Source: Lagopus muta (taxonomy: Eukaryota > Chordata > Aves > Galliformes > Phasianidae). From it: a stretch of DNA of 64,000 nucleotides. The stretch covers positions 27,193,001 to 27,257,000 of the forward strand of contig NC_064437.1 in NCBI RefSeq assembly GCF_023343835.1, given 5' to 3'. Positions 1-12,800 of this stretch are shown one piece after another. The first letter of the stretch is position 1; the number at the start of each line of letters is the position of its first letter. A program made the position numbers and the translations under genes. The notes beneath the pieces were generated by a model. The model was not told where the DNA came from and ran no database searches. It saw nothing but the letters and a program-made list of their open reading frames with translations.

Positions 1-770
1 TAACTGCCTGATGCCTTCCCCTAGGCGAGCTGTGAGATATATGGAAATATTTCAGCCACTATCCAGACCAGCACATTGTCACCTGGCTGCTCCAGTGCTG
101 GGACAGTTGGGCCAACAGCTTGGATTTAGTAGGAGTGAAAGATAGGCATGTGGGATCCCTCTCCAGAAAAGGTGGCACTGAGATTGCCATTACAAGAAAT
201 GGAAATCTCTCCTCCTCTGGACACAATACATATCAGCTGTGAAGGAAAAGTATCCCTACATAAATAATATTGAGTGTCAGCCAGACAAGTGAACCTTGCA
301 AAGTGGTATCCAGTGTTTGAAGGAATTAGCTGTGCTGGAGTTTTTTGCATAATGTAGACTAAGACAATAGTCAATTACCCCAAATCCAGATAGTGTTAAG
401 TGTAGGCAATGCATGTGTTGGTAATTTGTATGCAGTTCACCATCGTTACACTCCAGTCATCATTATACTGGCAGTCGCGACCTAGCTTGGAAAGCTGAAG
501 AGGAACAAATGGTGAATTAATTGGCTGACCGATGCTGACAATATGATGAAAATATCACTTGCTCTCTGTTTCTCAGCTCTGGAGATACTTTCCTAAGTTC
601 AGCAACTCAAATATTCCTCCCCACTGGCACAGATCATCGTCTGAGCCACCAGAAGTAACTGTTTTTCATTCAAGAGAGAAGATACAGTAGGTACACAACA
701 CATTCCACCCTGAGCTTTTGTCTATGTGACCACAGAGATAACAAGATGAGGAAGTGGGATGAAAAATCCA
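1..770. other. Unannotated AT-rich flank
   Basis: I see no gene, RNA or recognisable repeat here. Reading frames are short (up to 82 codons) and have no recognisable motif. Composition resembles the rest of the non-repeat part of the window. Confidence 0.6.
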
Positions 771-779
771 CCTCAACCC

Positions 780-1955
780 CAAAAATCACAGAATCACAGA
801 ATCACAGAATCACCCGGGTTGGAAGGGACCCCAAGGATCATGTAGTTCCAACCCCCCTGCCTAGCAGGGCCACCAAACATACACATTCAGATCAGGTTGC
901 CCAGGACCCCGTCCAACCTGGCCTTAAACACGTCCAAGGACGGGGCATCCACAACCTCCCTGGGCAGCCCGTTCCAGGGCCTAACCACTCTCCTAGTAAA
1001 GAACTTCCCCCTAACATCCAACCTAAATCTTCCCTCCTTCAACTTAAAACCATTTCCCCTAGTCCTGCTGTTGTCAGCCCTTTTGAAGAGTTTACTCCCC
1101 TCCTGGGTGTAGGTTCCCTTCAGGTATTGATAGGCTGCAATGAGGTCACCCCGCAGCCTTCTCTTCTCCAGGCTGAACAAGCCCAACTCCCTCAGCCTGT
1201 CCTCATAGGGGAGGTGCTCCAGCCCCCTGATCATCTTAGTCGCCCTCCTCTGGACCCTTTCCAAAATCTCAATGTCTTTCTTGTACTGAGGGCTCCACAC
1301 CTGGACACAGTACTCCAGATGGGGCCTCACAAGAGCCGAGTAGAGAGGGACAATCACCTCCCTGTCCCTGCTGGCCACCCCTCTCCTGATGGAGCCCGGG
1401 ATCCCATTTGCCTTTCGAGCTGCCAGAGCGCACTGCTGGCTCATATTCAGTCTCTCGTCCATCAGGACCCCCAGGTCCTTCTCTGCCGAGCTGCTCTCAA
1501 GGACCGCTCCTCCCAGCCTGTACAGGTGCCTGGGGTTCTTCCGGCCCAAATGCAAAACCTTGCACTTTGCCGTGTTGAACCTCATCAGGTTCACCCGAGC
1601 CCAGCCCTCCAGCCTGTCGAGGTCCCTCTGAATGGCATCCCTTCCTTCCACCGTATCAACCGCACCACTCAGCTTGGTGTCGTCAGCAAACTTGCTGAGG
1701 GTGCACTCAATTCCCTCATCGATGTGATTAATAAAGATGTTAAAGAGCACCGGTCCCAAGACAGACCCTTGGGGGACACCACTTGTTACCGGCCTCCACC
1801 TGGACATAGAGCCATTGACCACCACCCTCTGTCTGCGGCCTTTCAACCAATTGCTTATCCATCGGGTCGTCCACCCATCAATTCCACTTCCCTCCAATTT
1901 GGAGATGAGGATGTGGTGGGGGACCATGTCAAAGGCCTTGCTCAGGTCCAGGTAA
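780..1955 (-). mobile_element. CR1 LINE, 5'-truncated, well preserved
   Basis: This is a CR1-family non-LTR retrotransposon lying on the minus strand. Its 3' end is at about 785, where three copies of the octamer ATTCTGTG (seen as CACAGAAT on plus) form the typical CR1 terminus. A roughly 100-bp 3' UTR separates that end from the ORF2 stop at 887. Similarity runs through the second half of ORF2 and breaks off at about 1954, just upstream of a '[10 protein letters not shown]' segment, so the element is 5'-truncated as most CR1 copies are. The frame is uninterrupted over about 1.07 kb, whereas the other CR1 copies in this window are full of stops. It is therefore probably the youngest insertion here. 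Confidence 0.95.
887..1954 (-). CDS. CR1 ORF2 C-terminal part (reverse transcriptase palm/thumb and tail), partial
   Basis: This is the open remainder of CR1 ORF2, which in a full element encodes endonuclease plus reverse transcriptase for target-primed retrotransposition. Counting from the internal Met at 1927, residues 50-55 read GVPQGS and residues 80-83 read FADD, the RT catalytic-loop motif. Conserved blocks such as '[12 protein letters not shown]' and '[12 protein letters not shown]' follow, and the protein ends 'LDGVLGNLI' at the CR1 stop. Eight further in-frame codons precede that Met, so the Met is not a real start. The endonuclease and RT fingers are missing because of the 5' truncation, so the fragment cannot retrotranspose by itself. 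It is not a host gene. Confidence 0.9.
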   Translation of the reverse strand, partial: YLDLSKAFDMVPHHILISKLEGSGIDGWTTRWISNWLKGRRQRVVVNGSMSRWRPVTSGVPQGSVLGPVLFNIFINHIDEGIECTLSKFADDTKLSGAVDTVEGRDAIQRDLDRLEGWARVNLMRFNTAKCKVLHLGRKNPRHLYRLGGAVLESSSAEKDLGVLMDERLNMSQQCALAARKANGIPGSIRRGVASRDREVIVPLYSALVRPHLEYCVQVWSPQYKKDIEILERVQRRATKMIRGLEHLPYEDRLRELGLFSLEKRRLRGDLIAAYQYLKGTYTQEGSKLFKRADNSRTRGNGFKLKEGRFRLDVRGKFFTRRVVRPWNGLPREVVDAPSLDVFKARLDGVLGNLI

Positions 1956-3249
1956 GAGGTAAAAAATGTGGATATATGAGTTGCAAGAGAAAAAAGAAAG
2001 AGAAAATGGGTGCTTCCATATCCAGAGGGCAGTTCTCCAAACAGAATAGATTGTCTGATCTTATTTCTAAATTTGGTAACAAAACTTTTGGATCACATTC
2101 ATGAGATACGAATAATGAATAACAATAAGCTGAACTAGAGGGGCCTGCCTCCAGCAGGGATAATTGTGTTTTTTGGGCTATGTGGATTTGATGCCTGGTG
2201 CATCAGAACCACAGGTATAAAAAGCACTAGTGGGCATTGCTTCAAATTGTACTCTAATGCCATTATTTTATAAAGGGGCAGAACCCTTCTGTATTTCTGG
2301 AGGGGTATCCTAACAGCTAACTATATTGGTGTGTGTTTGGTGTAGCGGCCTTGGAAATGGAAGACAGTCAGCAACTATCTTGGCTGGTCTGTCTTCCAGG
2401 GGAGACCCTCTGTTGTGGGGCTGTTAAGAGTAGAAGACCTCATTAAGTATAAAAACTTCAATTTCCTGAAAAAAGCAAGACAGACATCTATAACATCTAT
2501 AACAGATAGATGTTATAGATATTACAACAGATGAGCCTTCCTGGACATACACTGGACATACACTGTCTTGACAAACTTCTTATTTAGATTTTTTTTTCCC
2601 CCCAGACATGATACAATCAGGAAAGGCATCATTTATTGTACTCCAAAGTACAATAGTACAAAGTATTTTCCAAAATGTTAATTAGATATTTGACATCTGT
2701 TGTCAAAACAAGACTCTCACAAGAACAGCTGGCTGGCAGTTCTTTACATTAGCCTGCTGTTTCTACAGCTCAAGAAACCTGCCTGACCTCCATGATCAAC
2801 TGCTCTCTCCCAGGACAACCTGGAACTGGAGTTGATAGCCTTTTTGAATGTTACATGCAAGCTTAGTATCTAGTTAAAGAAATCTAGATGCATGGATCTG
2901 TGGGAAGTCATAACCAATAATGACACTGTACATGATGTGAACCATTAGTGATCCAGATCTGGATGACAGTGCACAGCGCTCCACAGACTAAACCTCCCCT
3001 GTGATCCAGTCCTTGTAGTTAGAAATGCTAATATTTGTTCTTTCTTCACTGTTGATACATCATCACTTAAATGAAAAGACAGTTCATAGGAGCTAGAATG
3101 AAATCAAATTCAGCCTTTTAAAAAGAAAAAAAATGCATAGAATTCATAGATGACCACCAGTAAATAAATTTTATAGTGGATTTTTGGTTGTTTGATTCCT
3201 TTCATTAGTGCTCAAGTGATTAAAAAAAACAAATCATGTTTCACATGAG
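1956..3249. other. Unannotated AT-rich stretch
   Basis: No gene is recognisable. The stretch holds a perfect short inverted repeat at 2486-2520 and, near 2538-2562, a doubled 11-bp unit (GGACATACACT). The rest is unremarkable. Confidence 0.55.
2486..2520. repeat. Perfect 13-bp inverted repeat, 9-bp loop
   Basis: The arm ATCTATAACATCT at 2486-2498 is matched exactly by its reverse complement at 2508-2520. It is AT-rich and would form only a weak hairpin. No function is apparent. Confidence 0.8.
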
Positions 3250-3625
3250 AAAAGTCTGAGAGAGCTAGAATTGTTCAAGGTGGAGAAAAGAAGGCTCAGG
3301 GGAGATCCTATGGTGGATAGTATAAAAAAATTTGAGCAAGCTTTTTCTCATTATTGTCCCACCATAGGACGGGTAGTGATGGATACATTGAAACACATGA
3401 AAATCTGTCTGAACATAAGAAAACATCTTTTTACTATACAAGTGATCATATTGGAACAGATTGCCCAAAAACATTATGCAGTTTCCACCTTTGAAGATGC
3501 CCTAAACCCAATTAGGCAGTCTTGGACAAGCAGCCCTTGATGACCCTGTTTGAACAAGGGAATTTGACTAGAAAGTTTTCAGAGATGCACTGCAATCTCA
3601 GCTATTCTGTATTTCTGTTTCTGGA
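3250..3625 (+). mobile_element. Old CR1 LINE 3' fragment
   Basis: A decayed plus-strand CR1 tail. It begins with the '[13 protein letters not shown]' block, equivalent to the conserved '[11 protein letters not shown]' of CR1 ORF2, and passes through a region matching the end of the protein. It finishes in a CR1-like 3' UTR with an imperfect 'ATTCTGTATTTCTG' terminus. Several stops and frame changes are present, so it is much older than the copy at 0.8-1.95 kb. Confidence 0.75.
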
Positions 3626-6600
3626 CTATTGTCAATGCAACTCCATCAGTCTGGCAGCACACCAACATCAGTAGTTCTTGTGTCAGAAATACTGATCTAC
3701 CTAGAGAGTGCCTTGCTCCCAAGGCTGACCACATTGAAGAGAAAGAAAAACAGTTGAAAAAATAGCCATGAAATTGCAAAGAAACTTTTGATACGTAGAC
3801 GGCATCAGCTTGGATATCTTTAGAAATGAAACATGAATATTTGTAAGATACAGGAGAGATACTGAAGCAGAAATAGTAGAAGTCAAACTTGACACTGACA
3901 GATGTGTCCCCACTGTCATCATTAGCCCTGCCCTGGCCAGGCAGAGCATCCTTCCTGCTCCGCAAGGGAGTGAAAAACCAGGACCACATAATTCCAGGAC
4001 AAAAGATATGTGCTAGAAACACACACAGGCAAGGAGGGGATGATGGGTCTATGTGTTTGTGGGGGAATTGGAACTGTAGCTATCAGTTATAGGAGGGTGT
4101 TAGGAGCTCTGCAGTTATTCATTAATGTAAGTGTTCAGAATTGTTGTTTATCTGTTGTATTGCTGATAGTGATCATAGTTGCATAGTTCCCTGGTTGCTG
4201 GTTAATGGTGTGTCTCTACTAAATCAATAAACCACTTTTATTCTGATTTAGTTAAACCAGATGAATTGAGAAGCTTTTCCCTGCAACAGTTTGAGATCCT
4301 TAAAACTGACCAAAATAATGACACACTGGACATGAGAAATTATTCGCTGAGGTAATTCATGGAAAAAAGCACAGTTTGTACAGGAGCAACTAGCAGAAAA
4401 TAAGTGAGGAAGAACTGTTAGTCCTTAAACACTCCTATTAGAGAACTCATAGCTCTGACTCTTTTCTTACATAAAACACTACTGAGTCTGTCAGTGAAAT
4501 TTCCAGAAGAAATCCTTTCCATGCACACTGTCACTTTGGGAAAAAGAGGAAGTTAATGGAAGGCTGGAAGGAGAACATCAATGATCCACAGGCTCCCAAT
4601 TTACATGTTCTGAACTAGAGGTTCTCCTTTAAAGAAGTTTACAGTAGAACACAAATGTAGTTCATCAACCTGATGACCTTCCCAGCCAGCTGAAAATCTT
4701 AATGTAAAGTAGTCTGAAAGATGAACAAGACCTAGGGACAAACATCAGCTGTGGGGTTTGGAGGGATTTGTTCTCTGTTTTCTCTTTATTTGGATGGTTG
4801 TTGGTTTTCTTTTGAGACATTCTACCAAGTCAAAACATGGATATGCTATGTCCAGCTTTAAAATGAAGTGAATTTATCCATTCAGGGTTTCTCAAAATTT
4901 ATTTTTTGTACCTTTGGGGGAAAAAAAAAAAAAGAAAGAAAAAGGAATGAAAAGAAAAATGTACATTTATTTAAAACGTTTCCCTTGGAGATGAAAGTCT
5001 GGTCTTCCCTGTAAAAATTCAAGGATAAAATTGTATCGGTTACAGATAGGAGAGTTGTGCTTAATTTTACTGAGTATTTTATTAACCTCATACATAAGTA
5101 CTGGCAAATACTCAAAACCATCCCTTCACCTTTTTGTTAATTAGTTTTTTTTTTTCATAAAGAAAAAAAACCTCTCCAAGTCTCTACAGAATCCCAATGT
5201 ATTTCCTGTAATGGATGAAGAGGATATTGTTCTACTGTGCTATCAGCATGGGCAGGGATCTCCTGAGCTTCAATTTCCAAGATGTCTGGAACGACTGTGC
5301 ATATTAACTTAGATAGGATGCAGTGATTAAATCTGCACCTGTATGTGTTTGAGGCAAAATTCAAATTGTACCAGTGGTGAGATATTACCTGTTCAGATCT
5401 CAAGGCATCATTTTAAGTAATTCATAACACTTTTTTTCTCCAAAACATTAGGGTGCTCTACATTTGGACTGAAATTTTCTTGCACTAGATATTTTAAATA
5501 GAATAACTCTTCCATAATCCTACAAGGAATAGAAGATGGAGAAAACTATCACATGTTGCAAACAAAGTAGGGAAGATAAATTTGGAATCAGATGTATATA
5601 AGTCAGAAATAAAGATGCTTCATTCCTTGTTTATTGCATTTTAAAATACTAATTGAGACTACCCTAGAATTTTGAGATAATTTTGAGTGAGACTCTGCCA
5701 TGATGACTGAACATGAAATCTATTCAAGAAAGTTCAGACTGCTTAGGATAAAACCGCAGCGTGAATGCTGCATTGCATTAAAATGCTGAGCTGGATTTAT
5801 TAGAGCTATTTTCAGGTAACGAAAGCAACTTATATGTTGAGCATAGAGTCCAGATGATTAATATGCACGTTCTTCTCCATGGGCCTGTTAAACTTTCATA
5901 AGCCCTGGCTATACATTAAAATAGAAAAATAGTAAATTAATATACGTTGAGATCCACGCTCTGAGAAAATGCTTCCAAAGCCTTGGGGATGGCTTTAGTA
6001 TGAGAATGTCCTCATATATGTAAAGAATGCTAAAATTTTCCTGGGAATGTAGTTTTCCTCATTTAGAACCACTACTAAATCTTGCTGGCTTCATCTTTAT
6101 ATCTCATAAAGAATTTTCACCAGGACATAAATTACTTGAGATAGTATTTATTTCCCCACATTGTACTATTTTTATCTGAGACAGAAATAGCCTGATTTAT
6201 ATTGGCCTATGAAAAAAGTCTATTGGGATAAGCATAAAAATCACAGGGTTAGGATGCTCATCTGTTATCGTATTGGAAATTACTGAAATGCCACGAAGAA
6301 TACAATTGATTCAAAAGCCATTGAGTGCTTTCTGTGCATTAGAGGCTTGAGTCTATTAAACCTACATCGGTATTGGTCATTTATTAGGAATGAGTTTCAT
6401 AATTGTACAAACCCATTTTCTATATAAATAGCAGAAAGCACCAGACCAGATTAATGACTAAGCAATTGCTGGCCAAATTTCGTGTTTAATTAAAACTCTG
6501 TCTCTTTCACTCTAAAAATGAGGAGAAAGCTATCGGAAAATATTCAAAAGTTATTTTCATGCTGTGCAAAAATAGCTTCCTTCAGATACTAATTGGAAAC

Positions 6601-6737
6601 AATAAGAAACTTACTCTTCATCGTGCATAACTATTTTAAAAAATATACTATTGTGTACAGTAGAATTTAAACCTCAGACACCATCAATTAAAATATAATA
6701 TTTCTTGATAAATAGAATGCCTGTATATTATAACTGT
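3626..6737. other. Unannotated AT-rich stretch
   Basis: I see no supported gene. The longest open frame (147 codons, minus, 3579-4022) overlaps the end of the CR1 tail and has no recognisable domain. Short A/T runs occur at 4919-4933 and 5147-5156. It could contain unrecognised old repeats or conserved non-coding elements that only alignment would reveal. Confidence 0.5.
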
Positions 6738-6842
6738 GTCATGTTACATTATGTTACATTACATTATGTTTTATTTTGTTCTGTTCTTTTACATTTCTTT
6801 ATGTTACCTTGGGTTACCTTATGTTTGTTATGGTATGTTAAA
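6738..6842. repeat. Degenerate ATGTTAC/TTATG low-complexity tract
   Basis: About 100 bp made of imperfect units such as ATGTTACATT and TTATGTTACC. The core TTATG is the reverse complement of the CATAA pentamer that forms the clean array at 8885-8948, so this may be an eroded array of the same kind. Confidence 0.6.
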
Positions 6843-8880
6843 ATAAATTATTACTTTACATCAACTTGTTAATGCCTCACCCAGGCTAGGACTTCAATAT
6901 TCCAGCAGCTCTGAATGGATAGCTGAAATGCATTACTTACTAATGGCTTTACCATCTAAATAAAAGCAGACTTGTAAATAAAAGCAGAAATCTTAGTAAT
7001 ATTAACCCTATTCTATGAACATACACTTAAAATTCTATCTGCCTCCCAGCCTGACACACTGATGATAAGATCATTTGTGTATTAGCAGGACACAGAGTGA
7101 AGAACAGCACGTAGAATGACAAAGACCAAATTCTTCTTATGGACAACACAGTCTTCAGAGGGATTATTCCACCACCATAAAGACCTCCTGGATTTAACTA
7201 TTTTCCAATGTCACTAGAGTGGAACTACAAAAGTTTAAAAAGATGAATCTGGAACATATGTATTGAAGACAGGTATTTGGGAGGGGAGGGGAGGAAAACA
7301 TGTAGTTCCCTAGTAGCACCTATTTAAATGTGAACCTGTTTTAAAGACCTGAATGCTCAGTCTTTCTCCAATATGAGGATTTTCTTAATAATGCAGCAAT
7401 TATATGTAGGTCTAGAAAAGACTCCAGTCTACTCATGTAGACTTGCCCCTTCTCATAGGACCTCTGTACAAAGCCCACTCAAGGTATAGGTAACTCTTCT
7501 GGTTTGAATAATGCTCCTGATGCACCAAGAGGTGTAAGGGCATGCAAGAGCTGACAAGCCTTCCAGCAATAAGAGAAACAGTATCACTGCTAAGTCTCTC
7601 ATTCTGATCCTTCCCCAGTGTTTGGTTCAAATCCACTCTGCTCAAACTTCAGTATTTCAGCAGTATCTTCCAACGAAGGTCTGATACAGCTGTGGTGGTC
7701 CTATGCAACCCCTCTCCAAGAATACAGGTAATAGAAAGTGTTCTTCATCCTTCAAAGTTCAACATGCTTTGACAAGGTCAGTAAGCGTCAGTAGGATTTC
7801 TTAATGTGGGGAACTCTTTAGCACAGCTACAAAAATGTTCCAAACATTAAACGATTTCACAAGCACAGAGCAGAAAGAACAGTTATTTTCTCACTCAGTC
7901 TGACTCCTTTTTCATCCTTCCTCTCAAAAACATGCTGTAAATATTCAGCTGGACTACAGAAGTGCTTCAATGAAATATATCTTGCTTTTTGTCTCGGTGG
8001 ATTAGTTCAGGAGCATTTTCAGTTCCAAGGAAACAACCATTCATTGAACCACATTAAGCATTTGAAGATGCAGTGAATATTTTGATGTTAAAACTCCCTC
8101 CACAGCTACCTGTGACTCTTGCTGAAGAACCTGCAAATAGACTGTATTTCTTAGTATCATAATAGTGCAACTACACATTTAAAACAATGTTTCAGCAGGA
8201 TGAATCTTGTTGGCATGCACAAGGTAACTCCTGTTATTACAGGAAAAAATTCTGTCTCAATTATCCACTGGTGGTTTCTCAAGAGTAGACTCAAACTTGC
8301 AAACACTCCAAGGCTTTCTAGGGTACAGCTCCATTCTACTTGTGATTATGACAATGCAACAGGGTCAGAAAAGCTTATTAATAAATAAATTCTCTGTTCA
8401 GAGATAACAAACAGTGAGCTGTTCAAAGTAATTAAGAGATATTTTCTACAAGGAATTATATATTTAAAAAAAAGGCAATGGGGATGGGAGGGGCGTGTTC
8501 TGTATATTACTATAAACTTTTATCTTCGTGACAAGGTTTATTAAGCTGCTGTAATCCTGGTGACCTCAATCTCTGGATCAGGAGGGACAACTTGCACTGC
8601 TGAAGCACGTTCCTTGTCTTGCTGTCAGTAGCACTCTTGACAGTCATTCATACATTGGATAACAAATCAGCACCAATTCAATGTGTAGCTTCATGAGCTG
8701 CAGGCAAGAATGCAACAGAACATGCACGTTGTACCAGCAGCTGTGTGAGTAAAGTTATGTGCTATTAATACATAATTCAGAAGTTTTTCAATATGCAGTA
8801 AACACATAAAAATGACCTAGATGGAGTTTGAACAGGAAGCCTGGATAATTTTTGTATATGTGTTACATATTTTTTCTCTA
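6843..8880. other. Unannotated AT-rich stretch
   Basis: No gene, RNA or transposon is recognisable. A 'GGTTCAAATCC' string near 7621 resembles a tRNA B box, but no cloverleaf or A box surrounds it. Reading frames are at most 70 codons and lack features. Confidence 0.5.
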
Positions 8881-8884
8881 TGTA

Positions 8885-9041
8885 TAACATAACATAACAT
8901 AACATAACATAACATAACATAACATAACATAACATAACATAACATAACGCAATGCAATGCAATGCAATGCAATGCAATGCAATGCAATGCAATGCAATGC
9001 AATGCAATGCAACGCAACACAATGTAACACAATGCAATGCA
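8885..9041. repeat. Compound pentanucleotide microsatellite: (CATAA)n then (CAATG)n
   Basis: About 13 near-perfect tandem CATAA units (8885-8948) switch abruptly to about 14 CAATG units (8949-9013), followed by imperfect units (CAACG, CAACA, CAATG) to 9041. The frames of up to 105 codons across it translate the repeat (CYVML, LHCIA or MQCNA periods) and are not genes. An array this long and pure is expected to vary in length between individuals. Confidence 0.95.
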
Positions 9042-9240
9042 AAATATATTTCAATCAGTCTGGTTCTTTTCCAGCTGCAGGAATGGTGCTTCAAGGCTCT
9101 TCACACTTTCCCAGTTACTTTCATGAGTTATAAAAGTTATTCTTGAATATATCCAGTGATGGGTTAAATTCCTTAAACAAAGGGAGTCACCCTCATCCGC
9201 CCTTTAGTTTCATGGCAGATTCTCTTCAGCAAATAGTTTT

Positions 9241-9241
<1 letters not shown>

Positions 9242-9281
<40 letters not shown>
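9242..9281. repeat. 40-bp uninterrupted T homopolymer
   Basis: A continuous run of T. No retroelement body or target-site duplication is evident beside it, so I cannot call it a retroposon tail. Its length may be affected by sequencing error. Confidence 0.85.
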
Positions 9282-9284
<3 letters not shown>

Positions 9285-9499
9285 CATGGTTATATAGCTT
9301 GCTGTAAATTAAATATCAATTGTATTTTCCCTTCTAATAAATATTTCAATTAATCATTGAAGTCTTTAACTGTGTAAAGCAGAAATGTGATTGAAGAACT
9401 ACTTTGACAGTCCAGTTAAGAGTGTAAATACTTATGTTAAAGTATATCACATGTCACATTTAAAAATACTGAGCAACATGATAGACAGAGGTTGAAATA

Positions 9500-9850
9500 A
9501 GTGATCAGAAACACACGGGGATCTGTCACGGAGCAGAGTTGAGCCATGAGCAACACCTTGTGTATCTCTAGAAAAGCAAATTTAGGACATGGAGAAACTG
9601 CTGTGCCACAGCAGCTGGGAGAGAGGAGTGAGAAAGGGAGAGAAGCTGCTTTGCAGGCACTGAGAAGTCAGTGCAGAAAGAAAGCAGGGTGTGCTCCACG
9701 CACAGAGCAGCAGCTCCCTGCAGACCAGGAGAGGCCCATGGAGGAGCAGGCTGTCCCTTCCAGCCCATGGGCACCACAAGGAGCAGATCTCCATTGCAGC
9801 CCAAAGGGCAGCAGAGGATGAATGGGATCATGTCGAACAGCTCAAATAGC
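9500..9850. repeat. GC-richer patch, possible dispersed avian repeat fragment
   Basis: This patch stands out from its AT-rich surroundings by higher G+C and recurring short strings (GAGCAG, CAGCCCATGG, GCAGCCCAAAGG). The phrasing resembles, from memory only, a dispersed repeat common in bird genomes that contains multiple 'cagcccatgg' units. Open frames of 91 and 102 codons cross it on opposite strands, which is expected of GC-richer DNA, and neither shows a domain. A decayed gene fragment is possible but less likely. Confidence 0.35.
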
Positions 9851-12800
9851 AGACTGAAGCAATAAGAGGAAGTCACTAATAGAGAGTTTTAAACTGCCAA
9901 TTCACTTCACTTGGAGATAGAGATAAGAATTTAACTCATGCTATGGCATTTATGTTGGTAAGATGAACAAAATGATTAAGTAGCCCACATCCCCAGTTTG
10001 CAGCTTCAAAGTTAACATTACATTACAGTGAACAAAAGAGTTGATACCACTTTTCAGTCTCTCTGCACACACATTGTACACGTGTGTTTAGACATTTTGT
10101 GTGTACTGTACACAAACATATATACAGACACAAAAAATCAGTTTGCAACCAGTGTCTCACAGAAGCTGATGAGAGCATGAAATGCTCCTCTTGGTTAAGA
10201 CAAATGATTTGCAAAAATCTCTTGGTGTTAATGTTTTTAACCATACCGTCTATCACGTCTAAGTATTATGTTTTGGTTTGTATCAGAAGAGAAAAGACTT
10301 TTATCTCACCTATTAAAAAGTGCTAAACCTTGAGCTAGAGTCTACTAAAAGTAGTAGAGAAAATGTATCATTTTGATTATTGCATTGTTAAGAACTTAAA
10401 AACAGATTTCTTAGGTCCTCTGTCTCTGAAAATATATACTCTTCAATTTTCTTTTTGAAAAGTTGAACACTGAAGTTCATACAGAAGATGAACAGCCTAG
10501 AAAAATCTATGTTTAAAATTAAATGTTTCTTAAGTAGTTATTCAGTCTTTCAAGACTTAATATATAAGAGTAATCAGAATTAAAATAAGAGTAATATTAA
10601 GTAAAATCAGAATTAAAATAGGAGACTTAAAATAAGAATAATCAGAAACAGATGAGATACGATTTTTTATTGGGTAAACAAATGCATGTTGAAAGTTCTG
10701 TATGTTAACTTATGGTTTTGTTTATATAAGGCAGACCCACACAAGAAAACATATACCAAAATTAAATTCTATATTAAAGAAAAAATAGAACATGTAATAC
10801 AGTAGATAATCGATAAAAAATTGCAAAGTTTCTTTCTGTTGAGCTCTAAGTTCAAACTCCCACTTAACACTGAAAATAGAAATCTGAGTTTTCTGAATGT
10901 AGAAAAATTGTACCTCCTTTTCAGTTTGAATAGGAAATTTTAATAAAAGACATGCATGACTAAGTCCAAGTCTCAGTTAATGTAAGTAAAATATAAAGGT
11001 AAGTCTACAATTCTCATTTATTTCCAATGACAATTGGGTACCTTCTTTAGACACCTTTAAAAATACTGCTGTTCAGTCCTTTCACAATCTATACAACCTT
11101 CTTTCATCTTAATTCTACCAAAATCTGCTAGAACTGGTTCAAACACAGCTGAAGTTAAAAGCTAGCAGCAGTTAGTATAATTTGCTGAGTATAGGTTGTA
11201 TAGACTTTGATGTAGCAGAATGAGGCTGAGGAACATAGCAAATTGAGAGTTCTGGTCTCAACTACAGCAAATAGTCCATAATCCCAGGGGTGACTTATAG
11301 CTTCATTTAAATCTCTATTGGTTTGCTTTGGTAATAGAAAATAAAAATCTGCACTCTTGGTTGTGATCTCAGATATGGCTTAACTTATATCACCAAATCG
11401 CACTCACAATTTCTATTCTCTTTTATCTTTCTATTGATATTACACCAGGCTTGTACTATCTCAGGCTGGTTTGACTTCAGGTAGCAAAAAGAAGTCATCT
11501 GAGGTCAACAGCAGTCCCTAGATACAGTTGAGCAGATCACTGAAAAGTATATGGCATTAATTTAGATCTAATAGTTCTACTAGATGGAAAATCCTTTTCT
11601 AAAGGATTTCAGAGGGGTCATGAGAAGATGAACAGGACTAGAAATCCAGCTGCCCCATGATCCACCAGCAGTAGAGCCTGGTTTAAACACAAGGCACCGC
11701 AGCATGTATTCTAGGCTTACTTTGAGGATTAACAGAATTGCCTCAGGGTCTGTTCTCCTTTTAAGTATATATAGCGAGAAGTTCTATAATCAGTTTCGGC
11801 TCCTTTTGAACCACTTAGCAGATGCACAGACTGTGCTGGCTCCAGATCTTATCATCAATTCCCTCTCTCCCCTAAAGAGAGGACAAGCATCTTATTTCAG
11901 CCTCCATTAGTGACTATGACATAGTCATTACTTGTCCCAGTTTGTCAGCAATCCAGATTCCCTTCTGACTTGCTACTCTTTCCATTTAGTTTTGGATGAG
12001 TTTCACTCTTCTAATTTATAATGAATTATGCTGACAATAGTATATATATGTTAACAAAATAATGCATACGGGAATTAGAGGTAAGCCATATGCCAGATTC
12101 TGGCTATAATTCTTCAATACTGCATATTAGATGATATGCAGTCTCTTCTCTAGTCATTTAATATACTGTTTGATTTATGATTTTTAGCCATTTTAGATAT
12201 AGAAGAAAAAAAACCCACACATCTTAAATGAGTGGTGGAGAGAGAAAACAATCCTAAATATTTTATGACTTTAAAAACTATTCAGTCTCTAACACTTATG
12301 TCGCTTACAACAGAAACAGATACATTTCCATTTTTTTATTAAGATCTATTTATCTCTTGCAGGTATATTTTCCTATAGTTATACACTGAGTGTTCCAGGA
12401 TGGTATTCATTCAGAGGATACAGGATGTGAAAGCTGGAGATGAGTGATTGATTCTAAAAGTCATAAAAGTACAAGATTTACTAAAAGTACAAATACATTC
12501 TATGGCAACAGTAGACAAAAGCAGCACTTCTGGATATTGAGCCACAAAAAATATTTGGACTTTAGCATCCTGTGGGAACTAACAACCAATAAATTCAGTC
12601 TGTGACAAGATGACTATGAAGCATCTACTCAATGTACCATACTCATATTCCTTTAATATTGCACAATATTTTTTGTTGCTGCTTTTATAAAATCAGTTTC
12701 CTGCACAGTATTTAAAATTCACTGGAGTGGTAGTGGTAGTCCTCTGGCTCTGGTCTTCTTCTGGTCACATTCAATAAAAGAAAATGTCTGTCAGAGAGAG

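Noticed and set aside
746..2104. 452-codon plus-strand frame
   Set aside because: It is the antisense shadow of the CR1 ORF2 on the minus strand.
3579..4022. 147-codon minus-strand frame
   Set aside because: No recognisable domain or signal peptide. It overlaps the end of a CR1 fragment, and its length is within what occurs by chance in a 64-kb window.
7560..7660. tRNA-like B box (GGTTCAAATCC)
   Set aside because: No A box at the right distance and no cloverleaf pairing.
8885..9020. Regularly spaced repeats considered as a CRISPR array
   Set aside because: The unit is 5 bp with no spacers, and the genome is a vertebrate.
8777..9146. Frames of 64-105 codons with periodic CYVML or MQCNA
   Set aside because: They translate the pentanucleotide microsatellite and are not genes.
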